Part shown: in pieces, positions 1-8,829 of the stretch
Layout: the number at the start of each line of letters is the position of its first letter
How positions within the stretch are numbered: position 1 is the first letter of the stretch
Assembly (NCBI GenBank): GCA_031292465.1
Contig: JARLHB010000033.1
Location: forward strand, 1 to 33,206
Source: Ignavibacteriaceae bacterium
GTDB lineage: Bacteria > Bacteroidota > Ignavibacteria > Ignavibacteriales > Ignavibacteriaceae
DNA length: 33,206 bases
Direction: 5' to 3'
Notes under the pieces: model-generated
Databases searched by the model: none
What the model saw: only the letters and a program-made list of their open reading frames with translations
Told to the model about the DNA's origin: nothing
Program-made: the position numbers and the translations under genes

Positions 1-239
1 AATAGCGAGAAGTTTTAAGAAATTTAAGCTGTCTATAATTGCTTAAAAGCTTATTATATAAATAGTTAAAATGGTGTTTTTAGTTTTAAGAGGAGCATCC
101 CTTAATTTTTAAGTTAAAATACGGAAATATTAACATTAAAGGTATTTGTAAGGCGTGTTTTATATGCTTGAGTCTTCAAACATTTTGAGACAAAAAGAAG
201 CGGTTCCACGAACCGCTTCTTATCTTATATATATAGGAA
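1..239. other. AT-rich intergenic stretch at left edge
   Basis: No reading frame of useful length and no tRNA-like fold is seen here. The only recognisable structure is the terminator hairpin at 195-221, which belongs to the minus-strand gene to its right. The rest is AT-rich spacer, probably the start of the intergenic region of the next gene to the left, which lies outside the window. Confidence 0.5.
191..221 (-). terminator. Rho-independent terminator of the alpha-2-macroglobulin gene
   Basis: A perfect 11-bp stem, AAGAAGCGGTT (195-205) with AACCGCTTCTT (211-221), closes a 5-nt loop. Read on the minus strand the stem is followed by a U tract (positions 197-191 read CUUUUUG-like). It lies 18 nt past the stop codon at 240. 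Confidence 0.85.
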
Positions 240-3200
240 TTATTCTTTAACAGTAATTTTTTCAGTACTGCTGTTTCCATAAATTTCGGGATAATACATT
301 AAATAGCCCTGCGCGGGATTAACGTTAATTTTCCCGGGTATTTCTGCCCGGATCATATAAGAGAATTCCATTTGGCTTTTAGTGTTCGTAACAAAAAACG
401 ATACTCTGTCGTCATGGTACTGTTTATCTGCATAGTACGGGTTAACAACGGGTATATATCGCTTCTTATTTTGGCTGGCCTCTTCATTCCGCTTAATTTC
501 ATAAATGCTTTCATCTTTAACCGCTTCAAAGCCGGAAGGCAGCATGTCCTCAAGTATAAAGTATTGAAGGTTATCCTCGTTTGATTCAACTTTAGTCTGA
601 ACAAAAAGAACCTGTCCCGATTTAACTTCGCCTTTAAGCGGCTCTTTTTCGTAAACAATTTTGTCGCCTTCATCAACAGGATTAAGTACAAAATAATTTC
701 TTGTAACAACAAATTTATTTTTATCCGCAGGTTTGTTTTGTCCCTGCGTATAGTATGTATTTAATCCTGAAAAATACAATTTACCCGTTCCGGTTTTTAC
801 AATCTTTATCTTATTTACACCCTGCTTTAATTCATCGTTGTTTAATCCGTTAAGTATTGTTGAAGGTATGTTCTCGTAAACATCATCTTTTGTAAAATGC
901 TTTTCAAATGACTTCTTATTATTAATATAGATAGAAGCAGTAAAATCTGGATTCAGTTCGTTTGTGGTTTTAAGATAATCCGTAAGTGCGAATATTACGG
1001 TTGAGGTTTCCTGCGTGGAATGCCATGAAAATCCCTGCTTCTGCTGAATAAGCCATCTTACTGCTTTGGAAATAAGCGGGGAATACTGCTTATCAAGCAT
1101 AAGCGCTTTAACTGCAAATGCAGTGCTTTGTACTTTATCTTCCTGCCAGGAATAATGCCATTCTTTACCTTTCCAATATGCATAACTATTTTCTTCGGTT
1201 GCCGATTTGCTTAATTTACTTAATGCCTCTTCTAAATTACCGGTGTCTTTAAAATTGTTAAAGGTAATTGCCAGCAGGGATAATGCATACGGATTTAATC
1301 TTTGTTTTAAAAGCTGTACTGCCATTTGTTTAACTAAAGAATCGTTAAACCTTCTATCCTGTTTTGCAATAGTTGAAAGTGAATAAAGCATAAATGCTTT
1401 TGTTGTGAAATTCAATTGCCTGTTATTTTTAAGCTGGGTAATCAGGCTGTTTATGCCATTATTAAATGAGTTTGTGTCAACATTATAGCCCGCCGCTTTT
1501 GCAAGGCTCATTCCATATATAACATAGGCAGTCATATACGGATGCGTCTCATCTACGGACCACCATCCCCACCCGCCGTCTTCATGCTGAAGGTTATAAA
1601 GCCTTTTTAAACCGGCATCAACCATTTTCGGAAGTTCAGCAATGGTTTTGCTTTTAAGCGGCGCATTAATTTCTTTGAATGTTTTTGCAGTTATAATTGT
1701 CGGCAAAAACCTGCTCATTGTCTGTTCAACGCATCCGTAAGGATAACCGGCAAGATCATCAAGCGCTTTTAAAATTGTACCTGCAAGCGACGGGGCTGCC
1801 GAGAATGAAAGCTTTGCAGTTTTCATATTTACACCTGAAGGTATGTTAAATTCCAAATTTGCAACCCCTTCATTAGTATTATCCCAAACAAGCGGTTCTG
1901 ATTTCTTAATACCTGCAGACTGGATGGGAATGTTTAATTCAACTGCATCTGATTCTTCATTTGTTAATGCTTCCGCCGTTATAGTTGCATTGCCGGCTGG
2001 TTTATTAACTTTTACAATCCAGTCTATGCGCGCGTCGGAATCTTTATCAACAACAATTTCACAGCTTCTGTTTGCCTTGCTGCCGGATGAAACTAATCCG
2101 GCTTGTTCTGATTTTGAATTTAGTATTTCAAGGTTTGAAACGTTAAAATTTACCTTTACTTTTTTGCTTTCACTTAAATAATTATGAACAATAGTTGAAA
2201 CAGAAATCTCATCGCCCTCCCTAAAGAAACGCGATGTCTCAAGCCGGACTATTAAATTTTTTCTTGTTATGGTTTTATCAGTGTTCTGACCTACTTTAGA
2301 ATCAGTGGTTATGCCTCTTACTGTTGCCTGCCAGGCAGTTAAGTTATCCGGCATTTTAAATTTTATTTCCGCTTTACCGTCTCCATCGGTTACAACATGA
2401 GCCTTCCATATAACCGCATCAACAAAATTAGTGCGCAGCTCAGGTTGTACAAATTGTTCAGAAGATTTTCCCATTGCTCTCGGAGCCGTAACCATAAGAT
2501 CTGCGGTAATGCTTTTCCCCCCTCCATTTCGCATACTGAAATATCTTTGGGGTACATTTTCAAGGTTGCCGATAAAAATATCTTTTACGGAGTCTCTGCC
2601 TGCAATTACATTTCCAACATCATGCATTGCTCCATAATTGAGCAAAACAAGAATGCTGTATTCCCCTTCTTTTATATTCTTAAACAGGAATTTACCCGAA
2701 GTATCCGCTTTTACCATGTAGAAGTATTTATCGTTATTCAGAAGAACATAGATGTTACTAAAGTCAAAACCCGGATAGTTGATTAGCCTGCCTGATAATG
2801 CAGAATTGCCGTCAGGACTGATATTTTTAATATCAATTAATTTGTCGATTAATGTAGTTCTGCGGCTTGCTCCGAAAGATGAACGGCCCTGCCGGGAATT
2901 ATGCAAAGGCATATATAAATATTCCGGGGAATAGAAAATGGATTTTATATCCTCTGCAGGATCTTCTTTTATAGCATAAATACTTTCATCAACTATTCCG
3001 AATGAGATTTCCGTATTAGGAACGGAATTACCTTTGCTGTCCGTAACTGTAACTTTATATACTGCTGTTTCTCCTGGTTTATATGTGCCGGAGGAAGGCT
3101 TTAAAGATATATTTAAGAATTTGCTCTTATCAAGTACATTTACAGCTTTGGAATAGTTATATATCTGCCCGTCTTTTATAAAAACAATGGCTATATTAAA

Positions 3201-5174
3201 ATTGGGTGAAAATTTTGCATCAGTAAGTTTCAGGTTTAATTCCAGTTTTTTCCCTTCAACATGCCGTACTTCATATCCGAGGAAGGAATTTTTTTCATAA
3301 GATATAAGAACGTCTGCATCATTTTGCGGCAGGGAAATAAAAGCGTCGAGGGTATCACCCAGAACGTAACTTTCCTTATCTGTAATTATTTCCGGGCTGC
3401 CGCCATTCCTGTATGCTTCATAATCTCCTATATAGAATGAACCCTCGGCAGTTATTTTCCGGCCTTTTTCATCATAAGCAATTACGGTGTAATTGTAATT
3501 GCCGTAATAGAGTCCCCCCGGCAAAAAAGAAATTTCTGCCTTGCCAAGTGAATCTGTTACGCCAGATAATGTATCTCCTATAGGCTTGTAATAAGTGCCG
3601 TCATCTTTTCTTTGTTCGGGGTAGTTGAAGGCTGCCTTAAACCTGGTACTTACTGGCTTGTCGGAAAAATCAAAGGCATTTACCCTTATATTTATAAGGT
3701 TCCCGGTTGAGGAGTAGTTCTTTTCAGGCGAAGTGGATATTGTAAAGCTTCCTCTTGTTATCCGTACAGTTGTCGTACCGGATACTGTATTCCTGGATTT
3801 GTCTGTTACTTCCGCAACTATTATATAATTGTAATCTGATTTTAAGTCACCATTTACAGGATAAACTAAATTGAATTTGCCGTCTTTATCAAGTTCACCG
3901 GACATCTGGGTGATAAGTTCGCTTGGATTATAATTTCTTCCGGCAAAGCTTTTGTAAAACCACGAATAATCCGATCCATACCACCACGGATGCCAAATAT
4001 TTTGTTTAAATATTTTAATATCAACATAGCCGGAGGTTACGGGCGACCCGAAATAGTAACCGGCAGAAATTGATGCTTTTATAGTGTCATTATAAGCGAA
4101 TGAATTTTTCCCTGTTTCAACCTTAACAAAATATTCCGGCTTTTTGTATTCCTCAACGGAAAAAGAGCTGTAATAATTCTGCCCGTTTCCGGTAATATTT
4201 ATTGAATACGATCCCGGGTCAGCGTCATTATCAAGAATAAGATCACCGGACAGAGTTCCATATTCGGTTGTTTTCAGTGTTTTTGAATATATATCTATAT
4301 CCTTTGGCGATTTAATTGTAATTGAAAATTCTTCTTCGGGCAAATTTATAAGCGCACCGTTTTTCCTGTCGCGCAAAACAGATTTAAAATATACATGCTG
4401 GCCCGGGCGGTAAACCGGCTGGTTTGTATAAGTGTATCCGATATAATTATTCTGCTCATATCCGGAATAAAAATACGGGCTGCTCAAAATGTTTTCACTG
4501 CCTGTGTTTGCAATTATAATAGTGTTGCTGCTGATGCTCTTTGTTGTACCGTCTTCTGTAAAAAGAAGCACGCCGTTTTTATCGGCAACTGCTTCACCGG
4601 GTTGCCCATCCGTATCAAATATTTTAAATTTTACACCGGTTAAAATTTTCCCGGATTTATTGTCTGTTACAACTGCCAGTATCTGTCCTTTACCGGTTTT
4701 ATATATCATTGTCAGGTTTGAAACTTCAACGCCGCAGTATGCAACACTGCTGTCTTTTACAGCCTGAATAATATAGTCTCCCGGGTCGTCTATTCTTCCT
4801 ATCTTAACATTATGGTTATCATTATTGCTGCTTGTATATATCAAATCATCCCATTCTTTTACTAATTTTGTATATTTTAGAATATCCTGCCCGTTCCTGC
4901 CCCAGATGTCAAAGTTATTGCCTGTATTTTTCATGTTTGCTGTAAGAACAAAATTATCGTAATCAATTACTTTAAATAACTTGAAGTGATAAACAGATTC
5001 ACCGGGGTAGTTTGAGAATAAATCAATAGTAATATCGTTTCCCGGCGAAAACACAGATGAATTGGAGAGGTTGAACCTGTAACTATTACCATCCTTTGTT
5101 TGAAATTGGCCGCCCCAAATGCAAGAGGCTGTTAATAAAATAATAATGCACAGATGTTTTTTAATAATAGTCAT
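240..5174 (-). CDS. Alpha-2-macroglobulin family protein, exported, thioester-containing
   Basis: A 1644-residue protein with a Sec-type signal (two lysines, then a hydrophobic stretch, residues 5-20) and macroglobulin-like beta domains filling most of the length. The family traps proteases: cleavage of a bait region exposes a reactive Cys-Gln thioester that cross-links the protease; bacterial forms are thought to defend the periplasm. The thioester motif is visible as GYPYGCVEQTMSRF with Cys1148 and Gln1151, CxEQ as in bacterial homologues, with Val where animal proteins have Gly. It is followed by an alpha-helical terpenoid-cyclase-like (TED) region with GGWGWW, then a C-terminal beta domain. 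Cys18 sits in a TASC context that is only a poor lipobox, so lipoprotein status is open. It has its own terminator (191-221), and the neighbouring gene ends in a strong terminator at 5322-5361, so it is probably monocistronic. No PbpC-type penicillin-binding partner is adjacent. Family assignment is firm; the target is unknown. Confidence 0.93.
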   Translation of the reverse strand: MTIIKKHLCIIILLTASCIWGGQFQTKDGNSYRFNLSNSSVFSPGNDITIDLFSNYPGESVYHFKLFKVIDYDNFVLTANMKNTGNNFDIWGRNGQDILKYTKLVKEWDDLIYTSSNNDNHNVKIGRIDDPGDYIIQAVKDSSVAYCGVEVSNLTMIYKTGKGQILAVVTDNKSGKILTGVKFKIFDTDGQPGEAVADKNGVLLFTEDGTTKSISSNTIIIANTGSENILSSPYFYSGYEQNNYIGYTYTNQPVYRPGQHVYFKSVLRDRKNGALINLPEEEFSITIKSPKDIDIYSKTLKTTEYGTLSGDLILDNDADPGSYSINITGNGQNYYSSFSVEEYKKPEYFVKVETGKNSFAYNDTIKASISAGYYFGSPVTSGYVDIKIFKQNIWHPWWYGSDYSWFYKSFAGRNYNPSELITQMSGELDKDGKFNLVYPVNGDLKSDYNYIIVAEVTDKSRNTVSGTTTVRITRGSFTISTSPEKNYSSTGNLINIRVNAFDFSDKPVSTRFKAAFNYPEQRKDDGTYYKPIGDTLSGVTDSLGKAEISFLPGGLYYGNYNYTVIAYDEKGRKITAEGSFYIGDYEAYRNGGSPEIITDKESYVLGDTLDAFISLPQNDADVLISYEKNSFLGYEVRHVEGKKLELNLKLTDAKFSPNFNIAIVFIKDGQIYNYSKAVNVLDKSKFLNISLKPSSGTYKPGETAVYKVTVTDSKGNSVPNTEISFGIVDESIYAIKEDPAEDIKSIFYSPEYLYMPLHNSRQGRSSFGASRRTTLIDKLIDIKNISPDGNSALSGRLINYPGFDFSNIYVLLNNDKYFYMVKADTSGKFLFKNIKEGEYSILVLLNYGAMHDVGNVIAGRDSVKDIFIGNLENVPQRYFSMRNGGGKSITADLMVTAPRAMGKSSEQFVQPELRTNFVDAVIWKAHVVTDGDGKAEIKFKMPDNLTAWQATVRGITTDSKVGQNTDKTITRKNLIVRLETSRFFREGDEISVSTIVHNYLSESKKVKVNFNVSNLEILNSKSEQAGLVSSGSKANRSCEIVVDKDSDARIDWIVKVNKPAGNATITAEALTNEESDAVELNIPIQSAGIKKSEPLVWDNTNEGVANLEFNIPSGVNMKTAKLSFSAAPSLAGTILKALDDLAGYPYGCVEQTMSRFLPTIITAKTFKEINAPLKSKTIAELPKMVDAGLKRLYNLQHEDGGWGWWSVDETHPYMTAYVIYGMSLAKAAGYNVDTNSFNNGINSLITQLKNNRQLNFTTKAFMLYSLSTIAKQDRRFNDSLVKQMAVQLLKQRLNPYALSLLAITFNNFKDTGNLEEALSKLSKSATEENSYAYWKGKEWHYSWQEDKVQSTAFAVKALMLDKQYSPLISKAVRWLIQQKQGFSWHSTQETSTVIFALTDYLKTTNELNPDFTASIYINNKKSFEKHFTKDDVYENIPSTILNGLNNDELKQGVNKIKIVKTGTGKLYFSGLNTYYTQGQNKPADKNKFVVTRNYFVLNPVDEGDKIVYEKEPLKGEVKSGQVLFVQTKVESNEDNLQYFILEDMLPSGFEAVKDESIYEIKRNEEASQNKKRYIPVVNPYYADKQYHDDRVSFFVTNTKSQMEFSYMIRAEIPGKINVNPAQGYLMYYPEIYGNSSTEKITVKE

Positions 5175-5321
5175 TAGATATACCCTTCATATTTTCAATT
5201 TTACGGCCTGTATCTAAATTTAATATAATTTTAATTCGGAATCATTGTAATGTTTATGGGATTATAATACCAATGTAGCGTTTTTGGATTTAGAATTAAG
5301 TTAGGATAAAAAAAAATGGTT

Positions 5322-5361
5322 CAAAAAAAAGTTCCCCCTGCAAAGGGCTTTACAGGAGGAA
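5322..5361 (-). terminator. Strong Rho-independent terminator of the Spy-like/ECF cluster
   Basis: On the minus strand UUCCUCCUG (5361-5353) pairs with CAGGGGGAA (5340-5332), with one G-U pair, and is followed by C and eight U. It lies 34 nt beyond the stop of the gene ending at 5396. Because the G-U pair becomes a C-A mismatch on the other strand, it is directional for the minus strand. Confidence 0.85.
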
Positions 5362-5395
5362 TGAGAGAGCGATGCGAGAATTTCGATTAAACTTT

Positions 5396-5971
5396 TTATT
5401 CCAGTATACTGATCAGGTCAAATATATCCAGATCTTGCAGGGAATCCATTTCATCATCATTCGGAATATTTGGATCAGTTACATCAGGTTCGTCATTATT
5501 AAGAAAATCAGGGCCGAATTGTGGATGGCCGGGCATTCCGGGTAATTGCGGGCATTCAGGCCTCATGCCTCTTTCTGAATTAGCAGGGCAGGGCATACTT
5601 GGAGGAAAACCATTCCCTATCATTCCGGGAGGCGGCATCATTGCAAATTGCTCATGATTTCCCTGCTCAGTTTTAAATTTTTCTGATTGTTCTTTATCCA
5701 GAATTTTTAAAATATCGTTTTCAGTCTCTTTCGAGATATACTCGGTGCTGTCTTTTAAGCTTTTCATAATTGCCATCATCTTGTCTCTAATTTTATCTAA
5801 TTGATCTTTTTTGTGTGTTAGTATCTTTTCTATCTTTTCTTTTTGATTATCACTTAAGTTAAGCTCATTCTGGATGTTGCCGTTACCCCTGTCCGGAGGA
5901 GGAAGCTGCTGGGCAAATGAAGAAGCAACCGGCAATGCTAATAAGAATAATATTGATTTAATGACCTTCAT
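5396..5971 (-). CDS. Secreted Spy/CpxP-like (LTxxQ) protein with Pro/Met-rich tail
   Basis: 191 residues. A clear signal peptide ends at about SFA|QQ (residue 20). The helical core carries two LTxxQ-like repeats, LSDNQKEKI (39-47) and LDKEQSEKF (91-99), spaced as in Spy/CpxP/ZraP-type periplasmic proteins, with many charged residues in between. Residues from about 110 on are rich in Pro, Met and Gly with two Cys, and the last 35 are very acidic. Spy-family proteins act as periplasmic chaperones or metal-responsive stress proteins; the repeat spacing supports the family but not a specific job. It lies 235 bp downstream of the membrane-anchored relative at 6207-6602 and is followed by the terminator at 5322-5361. 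It may be the effector of the adjacent ECF sigma system (inference). The ATG at 5971 is preceded by a weak AAGGAA. Confidence 0.7.
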   Translation of the reverse strand: MKVIKSILFLLALPVASSFAQQLPPPDRGNGNIQNELNLSDNQKEKIEKILTHKKDQLDKIRDKMMAIMKSLKDSTEYISKETENDILKILDKEQSEKFKTEQGNHEQFAMMPPPGMIGNGFPPSMPCPANSERGMRPECPQLPGMPGHPQFGPDFLNNDEPDVTDPNIPNDDEMDSLQDLDIFDLISILE

Positions 5972-6174
5972 TTACAGTTCCTTTTGTCTTTTGAATATTA
6001 GACAACGGCTTTCTTCTTTTTATTCCCTTTTAAAAATGTTTTTGCAGGTCAGAAAATTGTCCCCATTAATAAGATGGAAAGATCGTAGATTTGGCTTGTA
6101 TTAACGATTTATTCAATAATGAATAATAGGACAGGTCCCCTCCGTGTAAATTTGCATTGATGAAAGCAAGCAGT

Positions 6175-6198
6175 TCCCCGCCAATCGAATAACGGGGA
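6175..6198 (-). terminator. Hairpin after the CnrX-like gene, possible weak terminator or attenuator
   Basis: TCCCCG (6175-6180) and CGGGGA (6193-6198) form a 6-bp GC-rich stem with a 12-nt loop just past the stop at 6207. No U tract follows on the minus strand, so it would be an inefficient terminator or a processing/stability hairpin that lowers expression of the downstream Spy-like gene. The rest of 5972-6206 holds nothing else I can recognise. Confidence 0.35.
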
Positions 6199-6206
6199 CG
6201 CTAAAA

Positions 6207-6602
6207 TTATTGCATAGGCTGAGGCTGTGGGCGCGGAGGAGGTAAATTTTTAAAGTGGTAAATTTCATCTCTAAGCAGATTCTTTTGCTTATCTGATAAA
6301 AATGGTTTTATCTCTATTGTCATGGAATCCATTATTCCCATTCCCAGGTCCCTGTTCCTTTCCACTGTCTCATGAATTTTATCGTCGTATTTTCTTATGA
6401 TAGGATCTATCTTCTGCTTTTGTTCGGGGCTTAATTCCAGGATGTCATCCATTCTCTGGGACAAGCTAAAAGGCATATGGTTGCCTCTGTCCATAGGACG
6501 GAACTCCCGTTCCATAATAATACTGTGAAGGAAAAAACCGCTTATAATTCCTAACGAAAAGGTTAAAAGTATCAATAAAACCGATTTTGTTTTAATATCC
6601 AT
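6207..6602 (-). CDS. Membrane-anchored CnrX/Spy-like sensor-type protein
   Basis: 131 residues with one N-terminal transmembrane segment (about 6-27) and no obvious cleavage site, then a helical periplasmic domain with two LTxxQ-like motifs, LSPEQKQKI (57-65) and LSDKQKNLL (102-110), and a Pro/Gln-rich tail. Size, single anchor and helical hairpin match the heavy-metal-resistance/Spy superfamily, especially CnrX, the metal sensor that works with an anti-sigma factor and an ECF sigma factor in CnrYXH. Several Met and His residues (for example Met30, Met37, His42, Met43, His77) could bind metal, but no ligand set can be assigned by eye. It starts 8 nt after the anti-sigma stop, so it is co-transcribed with the sigma/anti-sigma pair. 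The sensor role is an inference from gene order and fold. Confidence 0.7.
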   Translation of the reverse strand: MDIKTKSVLLILLTFSLGIISGFFLHSIIMEREFRPMDRGNHMPFSLSQRMDDILELSPEQKQKIDPIIRKYDDKIHETVERNRDLGMGIMDSMTIEIKPFLSDKQKNLLRDEIYHFKNLPPPRPQPQPMQ

Positions 6603-6610
6603 AGATGCCC

Positions 6611-7033
6611 CTAATTATAAAATGAGAATAAATTTTTAAAATCATCTGCAAAAGATGTAGTCTGCTGTTTAATCCCGAACGCGCTCTGAAACGAAATGTT
6701 CCCTATCCTGCCGAAGTTATAGGTTAGTGTAAGAATTATAAATATTATAGTTGCAAACGCTAACCTTTTGAAGGCTGTATTCAGGGAATTGAAAAATACA
6801 TATTGATAATTCCCTTTTCCAGCCGGGGAATTTATTTTACGCATCAATTCATACTCAAAGTCCGGGCTGAATTCTTTCCTTCCGCTGTTCAGGACCATTT
6901 CACGCACGTAGGTTATATCATTTTTCTCTTTATTTAAGTCATGATTCTTTTCCAATTCAGAATTCAGATCCAGAGATTCATCCTTTGACAGTTTCCTGTC
7001 AAAACTTTCATATAGTAATTTTTTAATATTCAT
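6611..7033 (-). CDS. Probable membrane anti-sigma factor, no zinc motif
   Basis: 140 residues: a soluble, charged N-terminal part (about 1-80), one transmembrane segment (about 90-106) and a short periplasmic tail. It overlaps the sigma factor stop by 4 nt (ATGA at 7033-7030), the usual arrangement for an ECF sigma and its cognate anti-sigma factor. The N-terminal part includes a segment resembling anti-sigma helices (the DFEYELMRKI region) but contains no Cys and no HxxxCxxC zinc motif, so it is not a ZAS-type zinc anti-sigma factor. Family assignment rests on position, topology and size rather than a signature. Confidence 0.7.
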   Translation of the reverse strand: MNIKKLLYESFDRKLSKDESLDLNSELEKNHDLNKEKNDITYVREMVLNSGRKEFSPDFEYELMRKINSPAGKGNYQYVFFNSLNTAFKRLAFATIIFIILTLTYNFGRIGNISFQSAFGIKQQTTSFADDFKNLFSFYN

Positions 7034-7602
7034 TTATCATACCTGTAAGGTGTTAATAATTCTTTCAATATCTTTTGCCCGCGTGCAAGGCGGGATAAAA
7101 CGGTTCCTACCGGCACATTCAATATTTCAGCCGTTTCTTCAGTCGAATACTGGTCCATTAACCGTAAAATGACAACCGAACGGAGCTTTGGGCTTAATTG
7201 GGATATGCACTTGTCCACTACTTCTTTAGCCTCATAGTCATTCATGCTTTTCCTTGAAATATCATTAAATATTTCAGCCGGAGTTAAATTAAAAAACGAC
7301 TTGAAAATGTTTTTCTTCCGTCTTTTTAATTCATTCAATGACAAATTTATAGCAATTCTTGTTAAATAGGTAGAAAGCGCAGACTCGCCTTTGAAGTTTC
7401 CCATAGAATTATAAAACCTTATGAAAACCTCGTGCCCGATATCTTCTGCTTCCATCGACTCACCAAGCATACCAAATACAGTTGAAGCAATTTTTGATTT
7501 ATGCCTTTGGACAATTATTGAAAATGCCGCCTGGTCTCCAGATACGGATTTCAACACTAAATCCATGTCACTTAAATTTTCTAATTCAATTTCTATACTC
7601 AA
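7030..7602 (-). CDS. ECF (RpoE-type) RNA polymerase sigma factor
   Basis: 190 residues with the two sigma-70 parts of an ECF factor. Region 2 carries the AAFSIIVQRHKSKI and AEDIGHEVFIRFY segments; a linker follows; region 4 carries LSPKLRSVVILRLMDQYS and the helix-turn-helix VPVGTVLSRLARGQ. It directs polymerase to stress-type promoters and is probably held by the anti-sigma factor encoded directly downstream with a 4-nt overlap. The frame opens with TTG at 7602; an ATG at 7566 (Met13, MDLVLKSVSGDQ) matches the usual ECF N-terminus equally well and could be the real start. Neither has a convincing Shine-Dalgarno. It lies 84 bp after the lipoprotein gene, which may share its promoter. Confidence 0.92.
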   Translation of the reverse strand: MSIEIELENLSDMDLVLKSVSGDQAAFSIIVQRHKSKIASTVFGMLGESMEAEDIGHEVFIRFYNSMGNFKGESALSTYLTRIAINLSLNELKRRKKNIFKSFFNLTPAEIFNDISRKSMNDYEAKEVVDKCISQLSPKLRSVVILRLMDQYSTEETAEILNVPVGTVLSRLARGQKILKELLTPYRYDK

Positions 7603-7686
7603 TTATAGTATTACACAAAGGTTTTTAATTTTTTGCTTCACTGAAACTCCTGTAAACTTTTTCCCAAAAAATATTGGCAAGACATT

Positions 7687-8514
7687 CTATTTGCTTTGCG
7701 GGTTTTCCTGAGCCAGCTTTACATTAATCCAAAAATTAATTGGACTGTTGGAAAAAGCGTTTCTGCCCATACCTTCCGGAGGGAATCCGCCTCCGGGTCC
7801 TCCACCCGGGCCTTCATCATCGCCACCACCTCCGGGAGGCATATCAAAGCCGCCGGGAGAAGGCATATTGCCTGCTCTGTTTCCGGGAATAAATATCCCG
7901 CTTTCGGCACCTAATCTGAAAGAACCTCCCGGGTTCGCATTAAGCGCATAAGTTGTGCTGTTCCTTTGATTTAGAGGCATTTTCATTTCGTAAATTAATT
8001 TGCCATCCTTCAATGCCATCTTAATTTGTATGTCTTTCAATTCTGCAATTGGTATCTTTATTCTATTGTCATTAGTATTAATGATTTCTAAATCTGTTTG
8101 TCTTTTAAGGATGTTTTGCTGCATCCTTGACGGGTCAAACGGGTTACCGCCAGGTTTCATGTCTTCATCAGGGTTTGGCATTGCCGAATCCGTTATTCCC
8201 AGTGGGAAATGAATCCCAAACTTTTCGCTGCCGTTATTGCTGCTCTGAAACCACAGGGTTAGTCCGCCGCTTAATATCTTGTTTTCTACAACCGGATCAC
8301 TTGTGGTCAGGCATAAGTATAAATATTCATTGTCGTTAGCAATTCCTGCCAGGGCGTCAATTTTATCTAATGATATTAACGAGTTTCCCCAATCACTATT
8401 GTCTCCATCAATAACAATATTCTGTTTTCGCCATACGCTATTGATTTCGGTATCTCCACAGCCGCTTAAAAAGAGGCTGATTAAAACGAATAGGACTGTA
8501 CTTGTTTTTCTCAT
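7687..8514 (-). CDS. Surface lipoprotein with CBM9/DOMON-like domain and Gly/Pro-rich tail
   Basis: 275 residues from the ATG at 8514. The open frame extends to 8592, but starting at 8514 places a textbook lipoprotein signal (MRKTSTVLF, hydrophobic core, LSGC with Cys19) at the N-terminus. The next 150 residues look like a carbohydrate-binding-module-9/DOMON beta-sandwich: the opening IDGDNSDWGN pattern, then an EYLYLCLTTSD strand and a GLTLWF strand. After about residue 190 the chain becomes rich in Gly, Pro, Asp and Met, with a run of glycines, probably disordered and surface-exposed. Function unknown; the CBM9-like label is a fold-level resemblance. It lies upstream of the ECF sigma operon on the same strand, so it may be part of that stress response or its target. 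Confidence 0.65.
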   Translation of the reverse strand: MRKTSTVLFVLISLFLSGCGDTEINSVWRKQNIVIDGDNSDWGNSLISLDKIDALAGIANDNEYLYLCLTTSDPVVENKILSGGLTLWFQSSNNGSEKFGIHFPLGITDSAMPNPDEDMKPGGNPFDPSRMQQNILKRQTDLEIINTNDNRIKIPIAELKDIQIKMALKDGKLIYEMKMPLNQRNSTTYALNANPGGSFRLGAESGIFIPGNRAGNMPSPGGFDMPPGGGGDDEGPGGGPGGGFPPEGMGRNAFSNSPINFWINVKLAQENPQSK

Positions 8515-8829
8515 ATTTAATTGAAAATGTTGAACGTATTTTTCCTGAAAGTTAGACAATCTATCAGGCATTTTTATTCCATAAAATTTCAATATATCAG
8601 GAATTTCCCGGCTAAATTATTAAATATTACACTCATACATGTTCTATCATATTTATAAATATTCTATGACTATAATTAGTGCCTTCCCGGAAATACTTAT
8701 AAAACAATGGGATATGAAAAATTATCTTACAATAGCTGTTAATGAATATATATAGAATTATTTAAAGTATCATAACTATGTGCCGCCAGATACACCATTA
8801 AGGTTTTACCGTCATTCAATAAATCATCG

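Noticed and set aside
2397-2786. 129-codon plus-strand open frame inside the alpha-2-macroglobulin gene
   Set aside because: It lies entirely antisense to a well-supported gene, has no ribosome site and its product has no recognisable features; it is a shadow frame.
7748-7951. Proline-rich 67-codon plus-strand frame
   Set aside because: It is the reverse of the Gly/Pro-rich lipoprotein tail; GGN/CCN codons produce a proline-rich shadow on the other strand.
7515-8592. Longer form of the lipoprotein starting at 8592
   Set aside because: It would bury the lipoprotein signal behind 26 polar residues; the ATG at 8514 gives a standard LSGC signal.
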